Position numbers and translations under genes: made by a program. This document shows positions 33,786 to 46,700 of a stretch of 64,000 nucleotides of DNA, piece by piece (position 1 is the first letter of the stretch; the number at the start of each line of letters is the position of its first letter). A model generated the notes under the pieces. That model worked only from the letters and a program-made list of their open reading frames with translations. It was not told the origin of the DNA and searched no databases. Source of the DNA: Polytrichum commune. Lineage: Eukaryota > Streptophyta > Polytrichopsida > Polytrichales > Polytrichaceae. The stretch lies in the NCBI GenBank assembly GCA_950295325.1, contig OX485803.1, forward strand, positions 75,409,554-75,473,553, in the 5' to 3' direction.

Positions 33786-36286
33786 GTAACTTATCAATTA
33801 TGTTGTAAATTAACAACTCATAGCACAAACCAAAGACTTCAATATATGGATCATGCCTTAGTGTTCTTTATGTCATGATGGTATTCAAATTATGGCATAC
33901 CATCAACAACAGTTGCATATAAGTTGTTGGTGTGATAATAGGAATATGATGTCATCAATCAACTTTGACTTTGTTTTCTCGTTCAATTGACAAATCTTGA
34001 TGTATTTATGTTCCAATTGGGTATTGGAGCACTTGTGGATCAATTAATCCTTCATGAAATAATCTTCGTGATGCTTTTGTGATCATGACATTCTTCCTAT
34101 TATTCTTCACATCAATCGTACATATTCCATGAACCATGACTAATGAAATGAAATCAATTTTAGAGTCTAGGAAGCCACAAGGCTTATGAGACTAAAGATA
34201 CATCCAGTTGGTGTCAAATCAACTAATTTCCTGGAGTGGCGGATTGCAGTGGCCTCCAATGATGATGTAGCTCTTCACATTTCAATTTTAATTTGGTCAA
34301 TGTATTGCAAATGCTCACGAATGCACCCAATCATCCCTTCCTACCCAATGTTTCTCCCTTTGCAGATTTGATGGAAACACTTTACGCATCAATCTCCATG
34401 CTTAATGTCAAAATTGCTTGTGACATAGGGTTTCTTGGCACAGAGCTGGGGTATGGGGTTGGTATATGATTATCCATTTTCTCGGTTACCAATCACAATG
34501 ACAAACATTAATTGGAAAATTTTAGAACAACAAAAATCCTTCATCCTCATCTCTAACCAAGTGAGGCTAATGATGCAGAAGTGCATGTTGCACGTGCTGT
34601 TTACAAATTGGATCGAAGGAGAAGCCATATAATCTGCTCCAAGATGTTTGCTATCCGGAAGGCATTTGTCTCTTAAGTGCGTGTAAAACACATTCCTGCA
34701 TAATTTGGTAACCTCATAATTTGCATAATTTGCATAAAGGGGTGCCTCATTCACAAGACATGACCACTGTACCCGTTTGGTCACCTGCAGGTTCTAGAAA
34801 GCTAAGAACCTCCATATGTCTGAGCAATTGGTTTTCCTTATTCTTCATAGAAGTTGCTATCTTTATTGGATTTATAATTCATTAACACTGTGCTTCTTGA
34901 AGAGAAATTTTCAGAAAATCAGAAGAATATCTCACGTCCTGCTGCTCTCTTTGGCCTCTAGGATGCTTAAAACACATGCATGTAAGTCAGCAGTATACAT
35001 TTACTGTCTCCACACCAGTAAAAAGCATGAATGTATTTCTGTTGCTATTCCGGCACTATTTAATGTATTTCTCACTGTTTATAGATAGGTACTTCATAAC
35101 TATGTTTCATAATAAACTGGACCATTGCATACTGCATTCTCGAACTAATCTCATACATAAGTAACCCGTGCAAACTATGTACGCAGGTTCACTAGTAACA
35201 CTGCAGAAAGTCTATCTTTATATTCAGTTCCTTTCTTAGATGATACTTAATGGGTATTTCATTAGAGTTTCAACCAGGTTCTCAGCAATTGCTGCCAATA
35301 GCGTACATTTCAGCACCAGAACACAATCTTAGCCATAACATCTTCTCTGAAAATCACTCAGGATGGAAAAAGGGCGTTTCAGCCCCACTAATCTTGACCC
35401 TACAGTTAGCCGCCCTGAATATCTCTAGACTTCTTAGACACCATGGAATCCAAGGTCCCTACCTTTCAAGCATCAACTTAACCATCAACCCATGGCATCC
35501 AATTGATGCTTACAGCCTTCGTGAGACCAACACATGGCTTGCAAGATTGATGTCAACTTTGGGATGCAAGAAGTAACTTAAAATTCAGTGGTAGATTTTC
35601 CCAAAATAAAGAAATTCGAAACCCTAGCATACGATAAAAGAAGAATCCCAATTGTGGTTTGTGTCTGATGTTACAAATAGGCTCATGACAGCTTCTGGTG
35701 GATCTGGACATGAATGAAAGATATCTGAAATTATATACTTACGCACAAGTCTTATTTTCAAAGAGCATTTCTTAGTTTCTGATAGTTTCAAATAAGAAAC
35801 TTTCATAACTGCTTATCTGGTTCGGTCATTTCTCAATACCATTCTAAAAAACTGTCAGAAGATGTGCCAGTGAAGAAGCATCACCCGCCTTGCATATGTA
35901 GAGAGAATTGCACAAAGCGAACTTGATTGCACATCCAATAGTGATAGTGAAAAGGAATTTTAAATTCGAAAATTTCTACCTCAAAATTTGGTCTTTCAGC
36001 ACTTTGTATCACTAATCTAGTTGTAGCATCAAAAAGTAGAAGCTACTCAGCCTATACCCACAAACGACGCTGTAGGACTGCTATCTCACACTACAAGATG
36101 TTGAGAAACCTGCAAAAGACCCAGTCATTGAGAAACTGAAGGGGTATATAGTCAAGACACTAAATTGGGCATACATCCATCTATATTGTATCAAACTTGT
36201 TGACATAATATTCTCTTGAACCCCGATTTTTGCAGCATTGCAGTGCCTATCCTGTGCTTAGAACAACCAACCTCGTGAAAAGATTC
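33786..36286. other. Intergenic, one unassigned 108-codon frame
   Basis: Positions 34139-34255 match family D (2245-2365). An ATG-initiated plus-strand frame at 35250-35576 encodes 108 residues (start MGISLEFQPGSQQ, end RLMSTLGCKK). It has protein-like composition but no recognised family, no clear splice context and no visible partner exon. The final part before 36286 should be the CCT8 3'UTR on the minus strand. Confidence 0.35.
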
Positions 36287-37939
36287 TCAATCCTCATCAC
36301 CTCCATCTCCACCTCCGGCTTTAGGCTTGGGGCCACCTGCTTGCCTGGCTATAATAATCTGGTCTACTCGAAGCACTGTGCACGCAGCATCTGTCGCCAA
36401 TTTCAGTGCCCAGTACTTGGGAGTAAGCAAATCCCAAATGCCAGAATCATGATCCATGTCACGAACTCCTCCTGATTCAATGTCAACACCCGCACTCGTT
36501 CGGTTTGCTGCATGCGCAGCATACAATGATGAAATGATGTCTGTGGAATTCAAACCAGCATTTTCCGCAAGAATCCTTGGCACAACTTCAAGGCTGTCTG
36601 CATACTTGTCGATCGCATATTGAACAAGCCCTGCTTCTTTTGCACCATATTCCTTCAATCTTTTCGCCAACTCAATTTCCGCAGCACCAGCTCCAGGTAC
36701 AAGCTTACTATCACGGCACATTGCCTTGTACAAATTGACACCATCATCCACCGCCCGCTCAACATCATCCAACAAACTGTCTGTGCTACCACGGATCATT
36801 ACCGTCGACACAACATTTCCAGCTGATTCGTTCTTCACAACAGTCACCCTAGTCCCACCAAATTCTTCCATAGAGACTGAATCCGCATACCCTAATTCAT
36901 CAGCAGAAGGTTGTTGCAATTTGATCAAAGAAACAGATCCCGTCGTGCGACAAAACCGACGAAGCTCAAACTTAGATGAGATTTTCAACACCATCAACTT
37001 ATATCTCTCACAAAAATGCAGAGCCATTTCGCCAACAGCTCCACCGCTAACAATCACCTTCGCTCCAGAAGCCGCTACTGCCTTAATAAGCTCCTCCACT
37101 TTAGCCTCCTCAGTTTTAGCATACTGTTCCAGCTCAGCGCCGCTGTTAATAAGCACAGTTCCCTTCGTCTCCGTTGCCACGGTATCAACTCCGCCTCCAA
37201 ACACAGCACACTTCGCATTCAAAGCTTTCTTGATAGTTCCCACAGCTTCACTCTTCAACACCATCCCTCTCACTACCTGACAATCATTAATACCTCCTCC
37301 AAGTATCTTCACAACCCTAACATTGTCCACATTGAAGTTCACTGGGTTCTTAGGGCAAACTTGAATACACGCATCCGCAATCAAAGGACATAGAATATTT
37401 TCTTGACCATACTGCTTGCTGGCAACCGCGGACAACATCCGATGCACCACCTGGTCCACGTTGCGCACGTCCATTGTCTCCGACCCTGGCTCAACCAGCT
37501 CACCAAGAAGCTCCAAAGCTTTCACGCTTGCTTTAGCGTACCCGGTGACAATCTCGCTTGGATGTAACCCCATTCTGATCAACTGCTCTGCGCCTCCGAG
37601 CAACTCGCCTGCAAAGGACACAACGAGATTGGCGCCATCGCCGATCTCTTCTTGCTGTGCCTTAGCGGCGAGAACCAATACCTTGGCGGCTGGATGTTGA
37701 ACCTCGAGCTCTTGGAGAATGGTTCCAGCGTCGTTCGTTACGAAGAGCTTGTCCAGATGGTTGATCACCATCTTGTTCATACCGTTAGGGCCGAGTGAGC
37801 TTGATGCGATCTTGGACACCGCCATGCATGCCTCGATGTTCTTGAGCACCGCCTCCTCTAGCCCTGAGATCAGCTTGTGCCCTTCCTTTAGCATCCCTTG
37901 CATCCCGTACCCGCCCCCTCCCAGATGGTACCCCGCCAT
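36287..37939 (-). CDS. CCT8: T-complex protein 1 subunit theta (CCT8), intronless
   Basis: This is one of eight subunits of the cytosolic group II chaperonin CCT/TRiC, which folds actin, tubulin and other proteins using ATP. The 550-residue protein has the usual length. Nucleotide-binding motifs are present: SSLGPNGMNKM, NDAGTILQELEVQHPAAK (residues 69-86) and GDGANLVVSFAGELL from residue 100. The GDGAN form instead of GDGTT is typical of theta subunits. VPGAGAAEIELAKRL and DLLTPKYWALKLATDAACTVLRVDQIIIA lie near the C-terminus, followed by a Gly/Asp tail. The ATG at 37939 gives MAGYHLGGGGYGMQGM. The frame stays open 57 bases farther upstream, but only from a TTG. The single uninterrupted exon is notable, but no poly(A) tract or target duplication shows a retrocopy, and the gene looks functional. 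Confidence 0.97.
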   Translation of the reverse strand: MAGYHLGGGGYGMQGMLKEGHKLISGLEEAVLKNIEACMAVSKIASSSLGPNGMNKMVINHLDKLFVTNDAGTILQELEVQHPAAKVLVLAAKAQQEEIGDGANLVVSFAGELLGGAEQLIRMGLHPSEIVTGYAKASVKALELLGELVEPGSETMDVRNVDQVVHRMLSAVASKQYGQENILCPLIADACIQVCPKNPVNFNVDNVRVVKILGGGINDCQVVRGMVLKSEAVGTIKKALNAKCAVFGGGVDTVATETKGTVLINSGAELEQYAKTEEAKVEELIKAVAASGAKVIVSGGAVGEMALHFCERYKLMVLKISSKFELRRFCRTTGSVSLIKLQQPSADELGYADSVSMEEFGGTRVTVVKNESAGNVVSTVMIRGSTDSLLDDVERAVDDGVNLYKAMCRDSKLVPGAGAAEIELAKRLKEYGAKEAGLVQYAIDKYADSLEVVPRILAENAGLNSTDIISSLYAAHAANRTSAGVDIESGGVRDMDHDSGIWDLLTPKYWALKLATDAACTVLRVDQIIIARQAGGPKPKAGGGDGGDED

Positions 37940-38235
37940 CGCTGCGATAAGATGAGATTGCGCAAAGCAGACCCTTGCCAAAACTGCAGTTACCAAACCC
38001 TAGCGAGCACGTCTCCTTCGCTGCAACACCAAACGCAACGGAGCACTGAGGAGCGTTCCGAGAGACTAAACCCTAAAACTCACACAAAGCGAGGAAGAAA
38101 GAAGAAGAAGGAAGCAGAAGGGAGCGCCTGTCTCAACTGCTCTCCTTGGAGAACCTTCGAAATGGCTCCTCACTATGGGGCCCTATTTCGGTCTACCTAA
38201 ATAATTCTTTCCTTTCCTTTCCAACTATGGTTCAC
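37940..38235 (-). promoter_or_regulatory. CCT8 leader and promoter region
   Basis: Purine/pyrimidine-biased leader sequence with AAACCCTA motifs (38068-38076 and the rest of the stretch), often seen near plant housekeeping promoters. Parts of this region recur in diverged form at about 38925-39020 and 39675-39785. The exact transcription start was not resolved. Confidence 0.45.
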
Positions 38236-38246
38236 TTCAAGAAAGT

Positions 38247-38729
38247 TGAGAGCAACTCCTATGGTCATTAGAGTTAGAGCATGATCACACATTGTACACC
38301 AAACACTAACACAAAGGATTGCCAAATCAGATAACGTTATTTTAGAGGGGAGAAGTTTCATTATATGTCCCACACGTTTATTCTATACGAGCTTTCATGA
38401 ACTGTGGGTCCCATGACCAAAACTAATATCTTATAATACATAAGGTTTTACATAGAAATGATTGAAGCTAGGATTTTATTTGGTTAAAGATTATGAGGTG
38501 CTAGTAGTTGATCCTCTTATAGAGGAGTTGAAAGTTGGGCTGCAATATATCCAAGTTATTTTGGCCTGGGAGGCCTTTCCAGCCCAACCAATAATACAAT
38601 AGCAGTTGAACATGACGTGTGGGCCAACTCGTGGGCTAAACTTATAACTATTCAAGTGCGGAGTGTTGTATGGAGAACTAGTGAACATGCTCTAAGTTTT
38701 GAGAGCAACTCTTATGGTCATTAGAGTTA
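38247..38729. mobile_element. Small inverted-repeat element between 30-bp direct repeats
   Basis: TTAGAGCATGATCAC (38274-38288) and its inverted partner GTGAACATGCTCTAA (38681-38695) bound a non-coding interior of about 420 bases. Outside them, a 30-base direct repeat at 38247-38276 recurs at 38700-38729 with one mismatch. The direct repeat is too long for an ordinary target duplication, so this may be a composite or a recombination product. Confidence 0.6.
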
Positions 38730-38924
38730 TCCGTAAAGTAAAGCAAATGAAACTGTGAATTTAGTCAAGGTTTTATCAAGTAAATTTCTCTATGTTTTAG
38801 AATGTCTAAACAATCTAAATGACATTTGTTGATGAAAAGTAATAAAATCCACCTACCATTACATGGCTTTAAATAACAAGTGACATTAAATACCACAAAC
38901 GGTGTAACATGTCCTACCATCCTA

Positions 38925-39785
38925 AACTGTGTTACACCTCCTTAGAGAAACCTTCAAAACGGTATTTTGCTATGGGACCTATTTCCATGCAATTATTCTC
39001 TTTCTTTTCTATTCAATGGAAGTAATCTCGTGTCTTGCAACCACCATTGCAACAAGGTATAAATTAATCAACTTGGTTACCAACTAGAGATTTCAAGCTA
39101 ACTTAAAAAAAAATTAAAAAAATTAGGCATACACATAACTTTATTAAATGGGGAGAGCATGTTCTTTTATACTATGTATAATCTCAAGTGACTACACTTT
39201 GATTCTATAATAGAAAGTAGGTTGCCAAATCTTGATATAATTTCAACCTAAATTTGAAGTGAATGGAAGAGTGAGAGTAGGCTTTACTAGGCGTACAAGA
39301 TTCATATGACGAGTAATGTTGTGTTACTTATAACATGGTTGTATATGGTTGCATTTGTGGTTCCAAAACACATGAGTTCTTTTGATGTCGTTGGAGGTTT
39401 TCCTTTCAAGTTTTGCCACACAACTACATTGTTATGGGATTATAATGCCAAGCTGAAATTTAAATAAACTCTCTGCATAATATTTTCCCCAATTTCTACA
39501 CTCTTTGTTCCGAAATGTGTGTGGGGGTGCTTGGAATAATAAAATTGCAATGGATTTAAGTAAACTTGTTAGTTGTAACTTGGAATTGACGAGTGTGTTA
39601 ATGAAATTTGTCAAAAACTTAATTTTGTTGTGACAACAAAGGGCCTGGCTCAAGAAGAAGCTAGGTACATGACAAGTTAACCCTAAAACTCACATAGACA
39701 AGGAAAAAGAAGATCTTATGTTTTACTAAATTTCTCTCTCTAGAGAACCTTCACGACGGCTCCTCCCTATGGAACCCTATTGATT
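38925..39785 (-). repeat. Diverged copies of the CCT8 leader
   Basis: About 39675-39785 repeats CCCTAAAACTCACA, GAGAACCTTC and GGCTCCTC.CTATGG blocks found at 38066-38190. About 38930-39020 repeats the GAGAAACCTTCAAAACGG, CTATGG and TTCTATTCAATGG parts in the same order. The copies lack any coding sequence. They may be old tandem duplications of the promoter/leader segment. Confidence 0.6.
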
Positions 39786-41072
39786 GGGGTATGCAAAGTC
39801 TTAGAGAATATATTCTCTTGATTTTACATTTTCTTAAGACCCATAAATTTTTGTTCAGCATTGGTTATACCACCATGCATGTATCCAACAATCTCACAAG
39901 TATTAAGTGTCAGCTAACTTGTAATTGACACATGATTGTTGTTAACACAAACATGTTTGGTAAACACTACCTTTACTAGACCCCTCTAAGTTACCTATAC
40001 AAGAACACTACACTAAGTTTACGATTTTGTTCGGCCCACGCAATTTTAAGATCAATTATGGTCTCCACTCAAACGATGCCATACAATCCTTGAACTCTCA
40101 ACCTACAGGTGACACATACAACTACCCACACCAAATGAGCACCAAATGAAGCATTTGGTGTCCCCACCCTTTCATTCATAATTTGAGACAACCCATGACT
40201 CGAAGCATAAATCACATGCCAATGCCAAATGATCACTTCCCAATTCAAGGGACAGGAGACCCTCATATTTCCCCATCAACGTTTTCTTTGAGACATTGTC
40301 AAGAACTCAAAGAATTTGCAATCCATCCAAATGCCAGAATGAAAGATGACTCTAATGTTGCCACCGGCATGAAATATGGTGTTTTCCTCATTTTCGAGTT
40401 GGTTTAAGTCTACATGTAATCCCAAAACAGGCATCACGAGAATTAGAGGATCTCCCAATGACTGCGGCCTCCTTTCAAACATGAACACCTTGAACACGCG
40501 TGGACAAGCTAGCCGGCACCTATCTCCCCCATGATTGGTTTAAAATACCAGGTTCACCTGAATACCCCCACTATGATTGGATGGATCATAAGTGGTAGGG
40601 TGCAACAAAAATCAAGTGTTAGGAAGGTCACTCATCTGAAATGTATTATGATACTATTTTTGACTTAGGCAGCTTAACCTTGGAGTCCCCATAAAATCTA
40701 GGTTAAGGCCTTGGGTTTAAGCCACCCCTTCCGAATACCATCTGTAATCCAAACCCTGGGAGGTAGATTGTAACCAACGGCTCTCCTTGCTCATCCCCAT
40801 TGCCAACCTTGCACTAGAAGTTCTTATTCAATCCTTAATCTCCTTTATGAAAATGATCTGTTATCATAAGGCAATACATTTTCCATAAAAACTTGCCATA
40901 AAAAGTTCTCGTTCGATCCTTTATCTCCTTTATGGAAGCTTTGCACAAATGATTTTTTATCTTACGGCAATAATTTTTCATTATCATTATTGTGTTGCGT
41001 TGCGTTGAACTGTAGTTGCGATTGGGCCCAATCAAATATAGCTGTGAAGGTGTGCTGTTGAAGTCACTAGTA
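39786..41072. other. Intergenic, no recognised gene
   Basis: AT-rich sequence with short frames only. About 40816-40880 and 40905-40940 share TTATTCAATCCTTAATCTCC-like and TCCTTTATG blocks, a weak local duplication. Confidence 0.4.
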
Positions 41073-41296
41073 CTACACTAAATATTGTATTTAGAGTCAC
41101 TTACTATATGGAGTTACACAATGCTATATCTTTTTCACTATTAATGTAATTTTTTACCCAGTAAAGACGTTAATGTTGTATACTGTCCAAAAAAACAATT
41201 TGATATTTGTTAGCAAAAAAATGAAATATCTGTAAAATACTTACAGCTTGTGTAATTCCAAATTGTAAGTGACACTAAATACAATATTTAGTGTAG
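41073..41296. mobile_element. Short MITE with ~33-bp inverted ends
   Basis: The left end CTACACTAAATATTGTATTT and the right end AAATACAATATTTAGTGTAG are exact inverted complements over 20 bases, and similarity continues inward through GTCACTTAC. Total length is 224 bp. The ends resemble those of family B, so it may be a deletion derivative. No clear target duplication. Confidence 0.78.
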
Positions 41297-43747
41297 CTAA
41301 ATCTACAGGCACTTTACCCCATTGTTCAGAAATTTTATGTGCTATTTCTACAATCAAACATGCTTGCCCAACTTCTTTCCTCTGTGTATGTTGCCCACAA
41401 CCAAAAGATTTGTTAATTCGACATGATCACCAGAGCCTTGGGAAGTTGTTGGTGTCATGTTTTCAATTGTAGAACACAGATTTTGAGCCACATTGTTATG
41501 GAGATTGTGGTCTGAGAATTCAGTGCTCTTGTCCTCCAACAACTCGAATCTGTTTTGCCTTCCAAAACATGGCACAACCACCTTCCTTAATTCCAGTGCA
41601 AGCTTTGAAAACACTCCTGTAGCCTCTGCCTACGAGTTCTACATTCAGGTCATTGGTAACAGTCAACTTCTACACATAAGTTAGGATATCAGGAGAAGCA
41701 AGGTCAAGTTCTTGCCAAGATTTTGTTTCTGCAGGTCTGCCATCTTGTAATGTGATCTGGTATATGGTTCTATAACAATTTCAAGTGCACTAGTGCATTT
41801 GTTACAGAGAGGATGTTGCAGGACACTATGATGAATGTTACGGGATTGTTCAGTAGCTTCTTGCAAGCATGAAGCTACTGTTGATTTCCAAAATTGGTGA
41901 GGAGCTCCGTCATTCTTACTAATCCTTACCAAACATTAAAGACAAGTGTCAAAACTTGTGCAACAAGACAAGGGCAAAGTGACCTAAATCACTTTGACCC
42001 AATTAGGTTTAAGGGTTTAGTTCTAAGCTGTTGTGCATTATGAGCTACTAGAGCTTATGAAGTAACAAGCAATAACGTTGCATTCAACTCACACCCCCCC
42101 CCCCCCAAAATAAATAAACAAGAAAACGGTAGAACCGTGAGGCTCTGTTCTTTATTATGAAAGACTACAATTGTAGTTGTCCACTTTGCTCATGCCAATT
42201 CATGGCTATTCATTATACTAAACCTTTCTTGGATTTTGTGCACCTTCTTCTCAAATACGGGTCAAGAATTGAAGCTACTCATTTATCACCCAAAATTTTT
42301 AAAATAAATAATCAAGAACTACCGAAATAACTATAGTTAACTAGATTTCTTTCAATGCATTTTAGGGAGCACTTGTATATATAAAAACTATAGTTAATAT
42401 CCACATTACATAAAGTGGATCAAAAATAATAAGAACAAGTAACGTCCAAGTGTGAACACAAAGTGGTTAGGAAATTTGCTCTTGAAACGAAGAAGTTGAT
42501 GCATAGTCTCTGTCCTACAGACAGAGCCAATAAATAAAAGAAGTAAAAGGAAGTTGTAGCTGACATTATTTTCATCATGTAACTTTGTGTTAATGAAGGA
42601 CATTAAGTACTCCAAATGGGTGTATAAGTGAGATTAGAATTGGGAATGGGATTATTATTCATGACAGAAAAATGTGACTCAAACATAGTGAACCATCAGG
42701 ATCTGCAACCTCTAAATACTCTCTAGACCATCAAAAGTTCAAACTCACAGAATGCTGATTGGAGTTCCTGCCTGCGAAATCAAGGAAACAGCACAACACA
42801 TTTTCACTTCTAAACAGTCTTCCAATATAAGGTAGGTATACCCAAAACCAACATGATGTACCCCACTTATGAATTTTATGCCCCCAAATGAACAATTGCG
42901 GTACAATAAAAATGTTGATTTTGGGTAAAACATATCTTACCCTTTGTTGTATTATTCACTGATGTTTGGGACGTCAAGTTCCAGTATGAGAATAGGTGGG
43001 GGGGGTGGGGGGGGTTGTCCTAAGAAACATATGTTCATGAGTCCAACTGCAACCAATATCTGAAGTTGCTACTTGGCACCTCTGCGATTTGAGCCAAATA
43101 TCTTCCATAATGAATATACAACCAGAGCAGCTCATCAAGCTTAGCAACTACCATCTTCAACCTACTGTGTTGAAAGTGTCTACCAGCTGAAAGTGTCTCA
43201 TTTGTTGCTGAGAAATATCCAAAAAACCTTCAGAAAAAAAGGCTGACTAAAGCTCCTGCTTCAACAAGGGCTTACTAAGCTTTGCATAATATCTGTCCTG
43301 TACATGGGCTCATTTCCCACTGGCATGTCTAGATATTAACTAAGTACCTGGATGAAAGTGCTGTTTGTTTCAGAATCTTTGTTCACAACTGACTAGCCCT
43401 AAAACCCTAAACTTGCTAAAAGTGTTGCTTGTATATTTGTTATGCAACCTGGGAAGTAACTCCTTTTTAATACCTCTAGGTTTGCTCCCTCCTAGTCTTC
43501 CGCTACATGTTCCTATCCTTAACAAAACGCAACTACCAAGTTCAGACTGGAACTACTGCAAATTTGAATCTCCTATTGACCTTACAATAGGCCAACACAT
43601 GAATGGATGCCAGCTCCATCATGTGCGACTATAATAGGCTTGTGAACCATAGGTGAATCTTGAATTACAAATGAGAAGAGCACCACCTATTTAACTGTAT
43701 GTGTACACCAGTGCAACCACCATGGTGTCATAAGCCCCATAAGTCAT
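41297..43747. other. Intergenic and probable protease 3' region
   Basis: No gene recognised. A C-run lies at about 42091-42105 and a G-rich run at about 42997-43015. The protease 3'UTR should occupy the last few hundred bases on the minus strand. Confidence 0.4.
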
Positions 43748-46700
43748 TTAATTGAACAAGGATGCCACTTGTGTTAGTACTTGAGAAGAGGTCCTGGTAG
43801 GCCGGATGTGGCAGTTCCTGCGAATCCATCCAATCTGTTGTCGCACATTGTCATACACAATCAAATAGCCCCTCATTGATATATCTGAGATCAAAAGCAC
43901 AGAGTGTTTATCAGTGTCGTGATGGACAAGATCAAGTTTCTCAATTTAATCTCAAGAATTTGTTTAAATTGTAGGACAGGACAGAATTTACCTGACCTTA
44001 GCGTATCCCTAAAAATCCTCACATCATAATATTGAACAAATAGCTTCATTGTACAAATAGTGTACAACCATCACCCAACAATACACATATTTGCAGTTGC
44101 AGAACATACCTCCAATGATGTTTGTGACCTCCAAACTTGCTCCACTTGCATCCAAAATGCCAAGACACACATTACCTTGTGCCTGCACTCATGCCATCAG
44201 AATATTGTCAGATGTGGAGATCATCTACCAGTTAGGGAGAAATTACCCACGTCAATGTGCAACTGAATGAGCCAAAAGGTACATGACATCTACAAAAAAG
44301 TGGGCGTCTCTTCTTCAGGTGACTCTTCAGCATCTTTCGCTGGATCTCTTCCAAAACAAGTGCAATTAAAACACATTGATCAGATTCTGGGGGAAGAAAT
44401 GAGCAGCTGCTTACCGATACTATCAAATAGCCCTCAGGGTCAAGGTCTAGTGTTCTGCTCGTTGAAAACCACTTGCTTCCACCAAAATCAAGAGTAATCT
44501 GCTTGAAGTACCGATTCACATCCATCACAGATCTGCAATACAGTCAAACAATCCATTGGCATCTACCTTCACAAGAATACAAATAACTAATCAACCCTTG
44601 TGCCTCAAATACCAGCATAATGGACAACAAAAACGTGTTGACAAAACAACTGGTGACCTAACACAACTCCTCAAACACCAGTACAATGAGGTCCTCCAGA
44701 ACATTAACCAAGGTCAAATGGTAGGTCAGGCATACTTCAGTTGATAACATTCTTTATTTCTTGACATGAAACGTAATATAACTTCCTATATTACTGTGAA
44801 ACAGCAGCTAGCAGAAGTGAATATCCTTCTAAGCATCGTATTTCAGGGAGCACTTACAGTTATTGGTAACCAGTAAACAACATAATAAAAATCAAGAGAG
44901 ACAGCTAATCCAGAGATCTTGAGTTAGCGAAACTGGATAGTACATGACTACAGGTAGCTTACTGGAAGGGAGATCGACCATGCCAACAGTAAGGTAATGT
45001 ATTGTCTGACGTGGTCCTTACAAGACCACTCCTTTTTGCCTGCTTCTCCACCTGCTCGCCAGGAACATAGGAGACGTGTCAATCCAGTGTTTCCTTCATC
45101 AAAACACGTAATCTCAGAACTTGAAGAACAACAAAGGTAGAAACTTACAGCATCAAGGACAACTGCGTAGGCATCTGGAACAAGGTATGTGAAGGACGTC
45201 CCACTATCAAACATAACCCCACCAAAATTTGCGCTTGTATCTTTCCCAGAGACCTGGAGCATATCTGCTCCATACTTGATGCTGTGCAGGAGGGCTTGAT
45301 AACTCTCTCTGCCAGAAATATGAAAAGTATTGCACACTCACCATCAATTTCAACTGAAAACCAGGACAAATTACACAAGGTCAATGAACCGAGAGCTTAT
45401 TCCATTCAGGGATGTGGGCACACTTCTAAATTGGACACCTATATTTGAGTGATATATGGCAAGAGTTGTAGTTAAGAATAGACACCCAAAAAAACACATA
45501 ATACAAAGAGTTTGCACTGTGTGCTCAAAAGATACAAACCATTCTACGTTTTATACTTAACACAATTTGGAGAGCCTATGTGATCAATTGAAGAAACTAA
45601 GAATCTTCACTTTTAACCTCTTATAACTTTTTCATCTCAAGACAGATTCTGGAACGATCTTTGTTATACATAATTGCTAACAGGATGAGACAATTTGAGA
45701 TCCAATCTGACGGCCAAAATTCTCTGTGAAGCTGGGAGGTGCCCACAATAGGCCACACACCTAAAATATATTCCAAAGAGCTAGTGCAAACATCTAACTT
45801 TTGAGACAAAAAAAATTAAATGCAATTGGAGAGGAACATACATAGCAGGCCTTCCCATCATAGGGGTCCATGTCATGCCCCAAGATGGGACCAGCTCGTC
45901 TCCAAAGAAAAGATAACCACCTCCATTGCTCCCGCCAGCCAGACAATGACCTATGACATTGTTCACAATACCCTGCTCTGCAAGCTGAGAAGGGAGAGCA
46001 ACCTTCGAGCTGCTCAGACCCATAACACCATCTGTACTAGCGGGAGACTGTGCTAGAGTACCTTGTTGATCATATCCACATCTGCACATAAGCATAAATC
46101 ACAAACTGAAAAAGAATTCTATCGCAAGACTGCTCATGGTCTCAATAAGCCAAACAAGAGACTCTCTGAATGCACATATGTATAAGAAAAAGTTGTAAAA
46201 GCAACGTCTTCACTGTTCAAACAGGATAGTACCCTCAAAATTCTCCACACAAAGAGCACTAAAAAGGTCTGATCTTCAGGGAGTAGATTGAAGATTGTAC
46301 AGTGGAACAGGGGTTTGAGAAAGTGTACCCAATGATGGCCTTGGTCCTGCTTCGGGTTCCATTAGTAAGAACCAGGGTCACCGTATCTTCCAGCAAGACC
46401 CCCATGGTAGAGCTGCCATCAGCATACTCCACATCATAGTCACATTGATTAACACCCCCATTGCATGCATACGCGCCTCCTGCTTGAATTTGTGTACATA
46501 CAGGTAGCCTACAGTCTACTAATTTGGCCTTCCTAGGATTATAGAGGCCATGAGGTCCCTGTGGCATAAACATCACCACCATGGCCACGTGAGCTTCACC
46601 TCTCAAAAGCAACTGGTAGTCAATTCTCTTACAAATCTAGATATAAAGGTATGGACAAACTCGAGGATGGACATCTCCGAAAGCCTGACTCCAATAGCAA

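Noticed and set aside
37940-37996. N-terminal 19-residue extension of CCT8 resembling a targeting peptide
   Set aside because: The upstream codon is TTG, not ATG. The stretch is open frame only by chance, and the conserved start is the ATG at 37939.
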